This document shows, piece by piece, positions 1 through 8,766 of a DNA stretch of 33,588 bases. This DNA is from an uncultured beta proteobacterium. GTDB taxonomy: Bacteria; Pseudomonadota; Gammaproteobacteria; Burkholderiales; Burkholderiaceae_C. The notes beneath the pieces were generated by a model. That model was given only the letters and a program-made list of their open reading frames with translations. It made no database searches and was not told the DNA's origin. The translations under genes were made by a program, and so were the position numbers. The stretch covers positions 1 through 33,588 of the forward strand of contig CAIYRQ010000064.1 in assembly GCA_903928635.1 (NCBI GenBank), given 5' to 3'. Within the stretch, counting starts at the first letter, position 1. Each line of letters opens with the position of its first letter.

Positions 1-28
1 ACGGGCGCATGCTGACCTACACCCGCGC

Positions 29-1231
29 TCAGCGGCCCTGAAGCAGCTCCAGCACGCTCACGCGGTAGGCACCCACGGTAGGTACAACGGCCGCTGCCAA
101 AGAGACCGCGCAGGCCAACGCAGGCACCCACAGCAGCTCCGGCGGCCAGGCCCAGCCGCCAATCAACAGCGAGTTGTCCAATTGCAGCATCCAAGCAATC
201 AACAAGGTCAGCGCCTGTCCTGCGGCAAGGCCCATCGCGGACGACATCAAAGCAAGCCAGAGCGCCTCGCCCAAAAGCAGTGCCGCAATCTTTCGCGGCG
301 GTGCGCCCAGCATGCGCAGCAGCGCCAGGTCGGCACGCCGCTCGCGCACCGCGTTCAAGAGGGCAATGAACACACTCAGACCTGCGGTCAACAAGAGCAC
401 CCCCGCAAATGCGCGCAACACCTCGGTGCCAATGCCCAGCATGCTCAGCAGCTTGGTGATTTCAAACGCGGGTGATGCGGCCTGCATGGTGGTGGTGGCG
501 TTCACCCACCGCGGAAAACTCATCGCTGCCAAGGGTGTTTTGTACCGCACCAAAGCCATGGTGACTTCGCGCGCACTCTCGGCTGCAGCGTGGTCGTCAT
601 CGTGCTCGGCGTGGTGGTCATCGTGCACCTTCCAGGCGGAGGCCGTATCGGTCACGATCAGGCGGTCGATCACCGTGCCCGTGGCTTGCAATATTCCAAC
701 CACGGTGTACGAGTCCTCCTCGTGCACATGGCCACCTGCGCCCAAGCCGTGCGAACCCACGAAGGAGCCGCCGATGTGCAAGCCAAGCTTCTTGGCCACC
801 GTGGCACCGAGTACCACCTCCATCGGCGCACGCCACAAGCCACCCTGCGCGAAGGTGGCGCCGTAATGCGCCACATAGTCAGGGGACGAGCCCACGATGC
901 GAAAGCCTTGAAAGCTGTCACCCAGACTCAGGGGTATGACCGCGGCGACCATCGGGTTGCTCTTCAAGGCTTGGACGGCCTTGAGCGGCACATTGCCCGG
1001 CGGCACATCGATGTGAAAGACGCCACTCAAAATGAGCTGCATCGGGCTGCCCTTGGCGCCGACGACGGCGTCTATGCCGGCCAGGTCTTTGTCAAAAGCC
1101 CTGTCCAGCTGAAAGCTCAGCAGCAGCAAAAAGGTGATGGAAGACAGCCCCAAGCTCAGCAGCACAACGTTCAGTGCCGCGCCCAGAGGCCGGGACCACA
1201 AATAGCGCCAGGACAAGGCCATGGTGTTCAT
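29..1231 (-). CDS. FtsX/MacB-like ABC transporter permease with His/Asp-rich periplasmic loop (ZrgC-like, zinc-associated)
   Basis: 400 aa ORF with an N-terminal TM segment, a large extracytoplasmic domain and three C-terminal TM segments. Motif ALLRMLGAPPRKIAALLLGEA is typical of FtsX-type permeases. Loop HDDHHAEHDDDHAA. Start overlaps the ATPase stop. Confidence 0.85.
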   Translation of the reverse strand: MNTMALSWRYLWSRPLGAALNVVLLSLGLSSITFLLLLSFQLDRAFDKDLAGIDAVVGAKGSPMQLILSGVFHIDVPPGNVPLKAVQALKSNPMVAAVIPLSLGDSFQGFRIVGSSPDYVAHYGATFAQGGLWRAPMEVVLGATVAKKLGLHIGGSFVGSHGLGAGGHVHEEDSYTVVGILQATGTVIDRLIVTDTASAWKVHDDHHAEHDDDHAAAESAREVTMALVRYKTPLAAMSFPRWVNATTTMQAASPAFEITKLLSMLGIGTEVLRAFAGVLLLTAGLSVFIALLNAVRERRADLALLRMLGAPPRKIAALLLGEALWLALMSSAMGLAAGQALTLLIAWMLQLDNSLLIGGWAWPPELLWVPALACAVSLAAAVVPTVGAYRVSVLELLQGR

Positions 1232-1908
1232 GGCGCTGCTCCGGTCGCCGGGCGGGAAAGTTTCAACGCCGTGAAGCCCGGCGCACCACCGCCCGCACTG
1301 CCAAGGGCGGATGCCACCCGCCCGTCGTGGGTGGCGATCACCAAGGTCGCGCCCTGTTGGCGGGTGGTTTGCAGGAGCAATTCCACGGCTGCATTTGCCG
1401 CCTCGTCGTCCAGACTGGCAGTCGGTTCATCGGCCAGAATGACTTTGGGTGAGAGCAGCACCGCGCGCGCCAACGCCACGCGCTGGGCCTGTCCGCCGGA
1501 GAGTTGCGCGGGTTTGCGATGCGCCAATTCGGCCACGCCCAAAGCGTCCAGTGCGCTACGAATGCGCGCGTGGTCCTGGTCTTGCCCTGCGGCCCATTGC
1601 GCCATGGCCAGGTTCTGTGCCACGGTCAGCGCGGCGCTGAGGTGGAGTTTCTGGGGCAGGAACCCTATCGTCCTGGCCCGCCACGCATCGGCTGCGGTGC
1701 CCGACAGATGGCCCAATGCCTGGCCCGCCACCGACAAGGTGCCAGCGGCGGGTTGTACCAAACCAGCCACCAGCGCAAGCCAGGTCGATTTCCCGCAGCC
1801 TGAGGGCCCCGTCAACAGCACCACACTGCCTTGCAGCACGTCGATGTCCGGGAAATGCAGCGCAGTGCCTCCCGGGTAGCGGTAGCTGAGTTGCCTGCTG
1901 TGGATCAA
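1228..1908 (-). CDS. ABC transporter ATP-binding protein (LolD/MacB class; ZrgB-like)
   Basis: Walker A GPSGCGKST, signature LSGGQAQRVALARA, Walker B VILADEPTASLD. Confidence 0.93.
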   Translation of the reverse strand: MIHSRQLSYRYPGGTALHFPDIDVLQGSVVLLTGPSGCGKSTWLALVAGLVQPAAGTLSVAGQALGHLSGTAADAWRARTIGFLPQKLHLSAALTVAQNLAMAQWAAGQDQDHARIRSALDALGVAELAHRKPAQLSGGQAQRVALARAVLLSPKVILADEPTASLDDEAANAAVELLLQTTRQQGATLVIATHDGRVASALGSAGGGAPGFTALKLSRPATGAAP

Positions 1909-2381
1909 TGCCGCGCTCCGGTGGAACAGGCCGCGCAGACACCGCGCACCGCAAAGTCAACGCTGTAGCCTTGGTAGCCCAAGGCCTGCAACGCCACCAA
2001 GGCGTTTTGGGCAGCGCGCTCCAAGTCTTCGGCGTTGGCTTGGAGTGCGTCGTTCAAGGGGCTGTCGCGGTGGCAGCTTTGGCATTCAAAGTGCGGAATG
2101 GTGTGCACGCTCATCGGCATCGCTTGGAAACGGCGTACGCGATGTGCGTCCACCCGGCACAACAGCAGGCCCACCTGGGTGAGCCGGTCCACCACGCGGT
2201 ACAGCGTCACTTTGTCCAGCGCTTGGCTTTGGTCCTCGGTCAGCGCGGACAGCAGCTGTGCGTGGGTGTAGGTGGTGTCGGGGTGCGCCAAAAACCAGCC
2301 CAACACCAAGCTGGATGCATGGGTGCGCCGCAGCCCGTGGGCCGTGAGCAATTCGTGGATCGGATCAAGGAGCTGGGGCAT
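1905..2381 (-). CDS. Fur-family transcriptional regulator, probably Zur-like
   Basis: Translation MPQLLDPIHELLTAHGLRRTHASSLVLGWF...DKVTLYRVVDRLTQVGLL...HFECQSCH...GVCAAC shows the Fur winged helix and paired Cys motifs. Start trimmed to the ATG at 2379-2381. Neighbours are zinc-type transporters. Confidence 0.85.
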   Translation of the reverse strand: MPQLLDPIHELLTAHGLRRTHASSLVLGWFLAHPDTTYTHAQLLSALTEDQSQALDKVTLYRVVDRLTQVGLLLCRVDAHRVRRFQAMPMSVHTIPHFECQSCHRDSPLNDALQANAEDLERAAQNALVALQALGYQGYSVDFAVRGVCAACSTGARH

Positions 2382-2497
2382 TGAGAACGTCGCTAACGCA
2401 ATTGAGTTGCAATACAATGTACCGCAAATGTGTTGCTTTTTCCTGTGCAGCGCGTAAATCCGATCTTGCTTGAAGGATCCAACCGGAATTTCTGCCC

Positions 2498-3280
2498 ATG
2501 CTGCTGCTTTCCATTGTTCTTGGCACGGCCGTCGCAGGCATTGGCAGCGTGCTGTTCGCTGCATGGATCAGCCCCAACGCATCCAGCCGTTTTGCCCCCG
2601 ATATGCTCAGCTTTGCGGCGGGCGCGCTCTTATCGACCGCCTGTTTGCACCTTCTGCCCGAGGCCTTGTCCGCCGGAGTGGAGCCCCGAATCATTTGCCT
2701 GGTCTTGTTGGCCGGCTTTGTGCTGTTTTTTGTGCTGGACAACGCTGAGCTCTGGCACCACGGGCATGAGCACCCCCACCATGATGCACACCACCACCAT
2801 CACCACCATGGTGACGAAGGCGAGAGCGCGAAGACCGGCGTATGGGCGGTGCTGGTCGGCGACAGCGTGCACTGCTTTGCTGACGGGCTGCTCATCGCTG
2901 CGGCCTTTATGGCGCGCATTGAGCTTGGCGCCTTGGCGTCGCTGGCCGTACTCGCCCATGAAATTCCCCACCATCTCGGTGATCTGGCCGTGGTGCGCCA
3001 AGGCGATGCTGTGCGCCGTGGCGCCGTCATCAAGGTCGCGTTGGCCGGTGCTGTGACTGTTTTAGGCGGCGTTGTTGGGTACGCCTTGCAGGACGCGCTT
3101 CAACCGCTGATGCCTTACTTTCTGGCCGCTGCGGCCAGCAGCTTTACCTATGTGGCCTTGGCCGACCTGGTGCCCCAGCTTCAAAAAAACCACGCTCCCC
3201 GTCAGGCGTACCGTCACATCGTCTGGATGCTGCTGGGTATTGCGCTGGTGGCGGCAAGCACTAGCTTCGACATCGTCTGA
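2498..3280 (+). CDS. ZIP-family divalent metal transporter with His-rich cytoplasmic loop
   Basis: 260 aa membrane protein. Contains HSxADG-like GDSVHCFADGLLIAAAF and HEIPHHLGDLAVV motifs, and the His-rich loop HHGHEHPHHDAHHHHHHHGDEGE. Confidence 0.92.
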   Translation: MLLLSIVLGTAVAGIGSVLFAAWISPNASSRFAPDMLSFAAGALLSTACLHLLPEALSAGVEPRIICLVLLAGFVLFFVLDNAELWHHGHEHPHHDAHHHHHHHGDEGESAKTGVWAVLVGDSVHCFADGLLIAAAFMARIELGALASLAVLAHEIPHHLGDLAVVRQGDAVRRGAVIKVALAGAVTVLGGVVGYALQDALQPLMPYFLAAAASSFTYVALADLVPQLQKNHAPRQAYRHIVWMLLGIALVAASTSFDIV

Positions 3281-3295
3281 GGTCGGCGATGGCCT

Positions 3296-6200
3296 TTATG
3301 CCAGCAAGCCCACGTTGCCTCCGGCGGCCGTGGTGTTCACGGTGACCGTGCGTTCTGCGCAAAAACGGTACAGGTAGTGCGGGCCCCCGGCTTTGGGGCC
3401 GGTGCCGCTGAGCCCTTCGCCACCGAAGGCTTGCACGCCCACCACCGCGCCGATCATGTTGCGGTTGATGTACACGTTGCCAATGTGTGCGGCCTGCGCC
3501 AGTGCCAATGCGCGGCTGTCGATGCGGGTTTGTATTCCCAGGGTCAGGCCGTAGCCCAGGGCGTTGATCTGCGCAATGACTTCGGCCGGGTCGCCACGCC
3601 AGCGAACGATTTGCAGCACGGGGCCAAAAATTTCAGCATTCACGTCGGCAATGTGGGTCACCTCGAATGCATGGGGCGCTACCAGGTTCGGCATCCGCGC
3701 ACTTGGAGGAGCCTCTGTAGCGCCAGGGCCGATCAGCAGGTGGTGCTGCGCCTGCAAACGCGCAATATGGCCCAGCACATTGTCATAAGCCTCGCGGTCG
3801 ATGACCGGCCCTACATCGGTGGCCAGGTGCGACGGATCGCCAAGCCTCAGCTCCTGCACTGCGCCGCGCAGCATCTCGATCACACCGTCGGCAATTTCTT
3901 CATGCACGCACAGCAGTCGCAGTGCAGAGCAGCGCTGGCCTGCTGAGCGATAGGCACTCACTACCGCCGCGTCCACTACCTGCTCGGGTAGCGCGCTGGA
4001 GTCCACCACCATGGCGTTGATGCCGCCGGTCTCAGCAATCAAGGGCACGATGGAGCCGTCCTTGGCCGCCAGCGCGCGCTGGATTGTCTTGGCCACGGCG
4101 GTCGATCCGGTAAACACCACACCTGCCACGCCGGGGTGTGCCACCAGGGCCGCGCCCACCGTCTCGCCGGGGCCATGCAGCAGTTGCAAGGCGTCTGCAG
4201 GAACGCCCGCGGCATGCAGCAAGCGCACTGCCTGGGCGGCAATGGCGGGAGTTTGCTCGGCGGGCTTGGCAAGCACTGTGTTGCCTGTGGCCAGCGCGGC
4301 GGCGACCTGGCCCATGAAGATGGCCAGCGGAAAGTTCCAGGGGCTGATACACACCCACACGCCGCGCGCGGTGAGTGTGAGTGTGTTGGTTTCACCGGTA
4401 ATGCCAAACGCCTGCGCAGTACCCGCCACATAAGAGGCACCCTGTACGACAGGCATGGTGATGGGCTGCATGATGCGCTCGGCCTCATCGGCGTAGTAGC
4501 GCACAAAGTCAATGGCTTCGCGCACTTCGGCCATCGCGTCACCCCAAGTCTTGAAGGCTTCTTTGACCAGCAGGGCGCACAAGGCGCTTTGCTGCGCTTG
4601 CAGGCTGTCCGCCGCGATGCGCAAGATGCGCGCGCGCTCTGCCACCGGCGTGCCACTCCAAGTCGGGTAGCAGGCCTGGGCGGCTTCAAATGCCATCGCT
4701 ACGCTGTCGATGCTGGCCTCTGATATCGGTTCGATAGGCACCTCTTTAAGCGCGGTCAAGAGAGGGTCGCGCATGGCGCTGACAGTGAAGTCCAGCCCCG
4801 CGCTGTTCAAGCGCCCGCCATGGGGCGCACCCAGCAAATCGGCGGGCAGTGGCAGCGACGGCGTGGCCTCCAGCCACAGCGGCGAGACCAGCAGTTCGTC
4901 CAAGCCCACCGATTCGTCGGCCAACTGGTGCACAAACGACGAGTTGGCGCCGTTTTCCAGTAAGCGACGCACCAGGTAGGCCAACAGGTCTTTGTGGGCC
5001 CCCACCGGTGCATAGACACGGCAGGCCACATTCGGATTTTTGAGCACTTCGCGGTACACGCCCTCGCCCATGCCATGCAGGCGCTGCAATTCAAAGCGCT
5101 GGCCGGTGCTGCCGGTTTGCGCCGTCGATGCGCGCCCGGCCAACTGCAGAATGGCGGCGATCGTGGCCGCGTTGTGGGTGGCGAACTGAGGAAAGATGGC
5201 GTCGGGCGCGTCCAGCAAAGCCTTGGCGCAGGCCAGGTAGGACACATCGGTGTGGTGCTTGTGGGTGAAAACCGGGTAGTGCGGCAAGCCCAGCTCCTGC
5301 GCGCGTTTGATCTCCGCGTCCCAGTACGCGCCTTTGACCAGGCGGCACATCAGGCGCACGCCGTGTTGACGCGCCACGGCGGCGACGTGCTCAATCAGCT
5401 CCAGCGCCCGCGTTTGGTAGGCTTGCAAAGCCAGCCCGAGTCCGTGCCACTGGGGGTGGTGTTGCGCTACTTGGGTCACCAGCACCTCAAGCACCTGCAG
5501 TGACAACTCCAAGCGGTCCACCTCTTCCGCATCGATGGTCAGGTTGATGTTGGCCTGCGCCGCCTGCTCGCACAGCCCCCAGACGCGAGGCACCAACTCG
5601 CTGAGCACGCGCTGGCGTTGCGCGTCTTCATAGCGCGGGTGCAGGGCGCTGAGCTTGATGCTGATGCCGTCGTTGCGCTCGGGCCCATCGGCGGCATTGG
5701 CATGACTGGCAATGGTGCCAATGGCGTCGCTGTAGCTTTGCAGATAGCGCAAGGCATCGGCATCGGTGCGCGCGCCTTCGCCCAGCATGTCGTAGGAAAA
5801 AGTAAGCCCATTCTGCATGTTTTTTCGCGCGCTCTGGGCCTCTTGCAGGGCCTCGTCCATGGTTTGCCCCAGCACAAACTGGCGCCCCAGCAGCTGCACT
5901 GCGCGCAGCGTCGCTGCGACCACGGTTTTGGCGCCCAGCTTGCCCATCAGCCCGGGCGCAGCGTCCTGCGGCAAAAAGTGTTTGGACAAGGCAATGGCGG
6001 CGCTGGAAATGCGCGAAAGCAGTTGGTTGCCACTGTTTGCAAAGTCGGCGCGACCGAGCTGGTCTGCGGTCAGCGCAATCGCGGTGTCCATGTCGGGCAC
6101 CCGCAGCAGCGCTTCGGCCAGACGCATCAAGGCCAGACCTTCGGCACTGGAGATAGGGTATTCCTTGAGCAGGCTCTCCATCGCCCAAAACGGCGGCGGG

Positions 6201-6364
6201 TTGTCGCGCACGGCTTGTACCCAGGGCTCCGCCACATGCGCCGCCGCAGCCCAGTCCAGAGCCTGCGCGAGGCGGTGCAGGCGGTCGGCCACGATATCGG
6301 CTTCAGGACGGTAGGGGTGGGGCAGGCGTTGATCGATGGTCATGGCGGGGTCTATTGAAGTCAA
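3296..6364 (-). CDS. putA: Bifunctional proline dehydrogenase / delta-1-pyrroline-5-carboxylate dehydrogenase (short PutA without N-terminal RHH DNA-binding domain)
   Basis: 1022 aa. PRODH motif YWDAEIKRAQELGLPHYPVFTHKHHTDVSYLACAKALL; ALDH motifs SPWNFPLAIFMGQ, TGSTAVAKTI, ETGGINAMVVDSSA and SAGQRCSALRLL. Confidence 0.96.
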   Translation of the reverse strand: MTSIDPAMTIDQRLPHPYRPEADIVADRLHRLAQALDWAAAAHVAEPWVQAVRDNPPPFWAMESLLKEYPISSAEGLALMRLAEALLRVPDMDTAIALTADQLGRADFANSGNQLLSRISSAAIALSKHFLPQDAAPGLMGKLGAKTVVAATLRAVQLLGRQFVLGQTMDEALQEAQSARKNMQNGLTFSYDMLGEGARTDADALRYLQSYSDAIGTIASHANAADGPERNDGISIKLSALHPRYEDAQRQRVLSELVPRVWGLCEQAAQANINLTIDAEEVDRLELSLQVLEVLVTQVAQHHPQWHGLGLALQAYQTRALELIEHVAAVARQHGVRLMCRLVKGAYWDAEIKRAQELGLPHYPVFTHKHHTDVSYLACAKALLDAPDAIFPQFATHNAATIAAILQLAGRASTAQTGSTGQRFELQRLHGMGEGVYREVLKNPNVACRVYAPVGAHKDLLAYLVRRLLENGANSSFVHQLADESVGLDELLVSPLWLEATPSLPLPADLLGAPHGGRLNSAGLDFTVSAMRDPLLTALKEVPIEPISEASIDSVAMAFEAAQACYPTWSGTPVAERARILRIAADSLQAQQSALCALLVKEAFKTWGDAMAEVREAIDFVRYYADEAERIMQPITMPVVQGASYVAGTAQAFGITGETNTLTLTARGVWVCISPWNFPLAIFMGQVAAALATGNTVLAKPAEQTPAIAAQAVRLLHAAGVPADALQLLHGPGETVGAALVAHPGVAGVVFTGSTAVAKTIQRALAAKDGSIVPLIAETGGINAMVVDSSALPEQVVDAAVVSAYRSAGQRCSALRLLCVHEEIADGVIEMLRGAVQELRLGDPSHLATDVGPVIDREAYDNVLGHIARLQAQHHLLIGPGATEAPPSARMPNLVAPHAFEVTHIADVNAEIFGPVLQIVRWRGDPAEVIAQINALGYGLTLGIQTRIDSRALALAQAAHIGNVYINRNMIGAVVGVQAFGGEGLSGTGPKAGGPHYLYRFCAERTVTVNTTAAGGNVGLLA

Positions 6365-6444
6365 GGTGTAGAAACCGCTATGTTCTTGGAATACCGGACA
6401 AATAATTCACTAAAATTTTGTGCATTCGCAGGCAATAATTCATC

Positions 6445-6924
6445 ATGGAAAGCACTTCTCACGATTTAGACCGCACGGATTTGAAAGTCCTGCGCGCTCT
6501 GCAGGCCGATGGCCGTATGTCCAACCTCAAGCTGGCCGAAGCGGTGTCGCTGTCGCCCACGGCGGTGCTGTCCCGCGTGCAGCGGCTGACCAAGGAGGGC
6601 TACATCCTGGGCTACGAGGCGCGCTTGAACCCGCTCAAGCTCGGTGCCGGGCTGATGGTGTTTGTGGAAGTGCTGCTGGACCGCACCACGCCCAATGTGT
6701 TTGAGGCGTTTAAAGCCGCGGTTCAGGTGCGCCCTGAAATCATGGAATGCCACATGGTGGCCGGTGGTTTTGATTACTTGCTCAAGACCCGCATGGCAGA
6801 CATGGGGGCGTATCGCGAATTTGCCGGGACCGTGCTCTGGCAGCTGCCGGGTGTACGCGAAACCCGCACCTACCCCGTGATGGAAGAAGTGAAAAACACC
6901 ACTCGATTGCCCTTGGCGGGCTAG
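6445..6924 (+). CDS. Lrp/AsnC-family transcriptional regulator (PutR-like, divergent from putA)
   Basis: 159 aa. DRTDLKVLRALQADGRMSNLKLAEAVSLSPTAVLSRVQRLTKEGYILGYEA is an AsnC-type HTH, followed by an RAM-type C-terminal domain. Confidence 0.93.
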   Translation: MESTSHDLDRTDLKVLRALQADGRMSNLKLAEAVSLSPTAVLSRVQRLTKEGYILGYEARLNPLKLGAGLMVFVEVLLDRTTPNVFEAFKAAVQVRPEIMECHMVAGGFDYLLKTRMADMGAYREFAGTVLWQLPGVRETRTYPVMEEVKNTTRLPLAG

Positions 6925-7601
6925 AGGCGTCCACCAAAAATCGCCGAGCCCACCCGCACCATGGTGCTACCTGCCTGTATCGCGGCTTCCAGATCGGCGC
7001 TCATGCCCATCGACAGGGTGTCCAAGTCCAGACCACTGGCGCGCAAGTCGTCAAACAGTGCTTTGGCGGCACGGTGGACGGCGAGCGCAGCGGCAAAGTC
7101 CGGGGCGGGTTCAGGAATTGTCATCAGGCCGCGCAAACGCAGCCCGGGCAGGGCCGCTACTTCGCGTGCCAACGCCAGCGCCTCGTGGGGCGCTACGCCT
7201 GCTTTGGACGCACCCCCATCGATATTGACCTGAATGCAGAGGTTCAGCGGCGCCAAGTGCCCGGGGCGCTGATCGCTCAAGCGTTGCGCAATCTTGAGGC
7301 GGTCCACGCTGTGCACCCAATCAAAATGTTCGGCCACCAGTCGGGTTTTGTTCCCTTGCACCGGGCCTATGCAGTGCCAGGTGAGCCCCAGCGCCGTTAG
7401 CGCGGCGATTTTGTCCACGCCTTCCTGGATGTAGTTTTCACCAAAATCACGCTGCCCCAGGGCGGCGACCTGCGCAACTGCGGCGGCAGAAAAGGTTTTG
7501 GACACGGCCAAAAGCTGTACCGAATCCCGCACGCGCGCACCTGATTGGCAGGCCGCGGCGATGCGCGCGTTCACAGATTCAAAGGCGGAGTCAAATGTCA
7601 T
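6921..7601 (-). CDS. YggS-family pyridoxal phosphate homeostasis protein
   Basis: LLAVSKTFSAAAVAQVAALGQRDFGENYIQEGVDK...WHCIGPVQGNKTRLVAEHFDWVHSVDR...LSMGMSADLEAAIQAGSTMVRVGSAIFG. Start set to ATG 7599-7601. Confidence 0.95.
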   Translation of the reverse strand: MTFDSAFESVNARIAAACQSGARVRDSVQLLAVSKTFSAAAVAQVAALGQRDFGENYIQEGVDKIAALTALGLTWHCIGPVQGNKTRLVAEHFDWVHSVDRLKIAQRLSDQRPGHLAPLNLCIQVNIDGGASKAGVAPHEALALAREVAALPGLRLRGLMTIPEPAPDFAAALAVHRAAKALFDDLRASGLDLDTLSMGMSADLEAAIQAGSTMVRVGSAIFGGRL

Positions 7602-7687
7602 GGTATTCGTGGCGATAATTGTCCCCAAGGGTAACAAAGCCGCAGACCGGTCCCATTCCGGCGAGCGCCCACCAAAAGGAGATTCTT

Positions 7688-8731
7688 GTGGACATCGCAC
7701 AACTGCTGGCGTTTAGTGTGAAAAGCAAGGCGTCGGACCTGCACCTGTCAGCAGGCTTGCCGCCCATGTTGCGCATCAACGGCGATATTCGGCGACTGAA
7801 TTTGCCACCGCTGTCGCACAAAGAAGTGCACTCCATGGCCTACGACGTGATGACGGATGGGCAACGCAAACGTTTCGAAGAGGATTTAGAGATTGACTTC
7901 TCATTCGAACTTGAGGGGCTGGCGCGCTTTCGTGTCAACGCATTTAACCATTTGCGCGGCGCAGGTGCGGTTTTTCGTGCCATCCCCAGCAAGATTTTGA
8001 ACTTGGTGGAACTTGGCGCACCTCCCCTGTTTGCGGAGCTCGCGCTCAAGCCGCGTGGATTGGTGTTGGTCACCGGCCCCACGGGTTCAGGCAAGTCCAC
8101 CACGCTGGCAGCCATTGTCAATCACCTCAATGAAAACCACAGTGGCCATATTCTCACTATCGAAGATCCAATTGAGTTTGTTCACCACTCCAAAAACTGC
8201 CTAATCAACCAGCGTGAAGTCGGCTCGCACTCGCATGGCTTTTCGCAAGCGCTGCGTTCGGCCTTGCGCGAAGATCCCGATGTCATTCTGGTGGGCGAAC
8301 TGCGCGACCTGGAAACCATCCGCTTGGCAATGACGGCTGCCGAAACTGGGCATTTGGTATTTGGCACCTTGCACACCTCCAGCGCCGCCAAGACCATTGA
8401 TCGGATCATTGACGTCTTTCCTGGCGACGAAAAAGAGATGCTGCGCGCCATGCTGTCGGAGTCGCTCCAAGCCGTCATATCGCAAACCTTGTGCAAGACG
8501 GTGGAGGGTGACAGTCGCATTGCTGCACACGAAATTCTGCTGGGCACCAACGCAGTGCGCAATCTGATTCGCGAATCCAAAATTGCCCAAATTTATTCGG
8601 CCATTCAAACCGGCAATAGCGTCGGCATGCAGACCCTGGACCAGAATCTGACAGACCTGGTGCGCGCAAAACGCATCCACCCCTCTGAGGCCCGCAGCAA
8701 AGCCAAGGTGCCTGAGAATTTCCCTGGCTAA
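7688..8731 (+). CDS. pilT: Type IV pilus twitching motility ATPase PilT
   Basis: Walker A GPTGSGKSTTLAA, ILTIEDPIEFVH, EDPDVILVGELRDLETI, TGHLVFGTLHTSSA. GTG start at 7688 preceded by AAAAGGAGA Shine-Dalgarno. Confidence 0.95.
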   Translation: MDIAQLLAFSVKSKASDLHLSAGLPPMLRINGDIRRLNLPPLSHKEVHSMAYDVMTDGQRKRFEEDLEIDFSFELEGLARFRVNAFNHLRGAGAVFRAIPSKILNLVELGAPPLFAELALKPRGLVLVTGPTGSGKSTTLAAIVNHLNENHSGHILTIEDPIEFVHHSKNCLINQREVGSHSHGFSQALRSALREDPDVILVGELRDLETIRLAMTAAETGHLVFGTLHTSSAAKTIDRIIDVFPGDEKEMLRAMLSESLQAVISQTLCKTVEGDSRIAAHEILLGTNAVRNLIRESKIAQIYSAIQTGNSVGMQTLDQNLTDLVRAKRIHPSEARSKAKVPENFPG

Positions 8732-8766
8732 GCCGCCTGTTACGCCCGCAACCGCACTCCAAGGAA

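Noticed and set aside
1-10. Possible start (ATG, rc of CAT at 8-10) of a further minus-strand gene downstream of the ABC permease
   Set aside because: Only about three codons are inside the window; cannot be supported as a feature.
590-1879. 429 aa plus-strand ORF opposite the ABC genes
   Set aside because: Antisense shadow ORF of high-GC coding DNA. The minus-strand frames carry clear ABC motifs; the plus product is low-complexity Ala/Arg/Gln-rich.
2770-2820. CACCATCACCACCATGG-like repetitive stretch
   Set aside because: Explained by the coding of the His-rich loop of the ZIP transporter.
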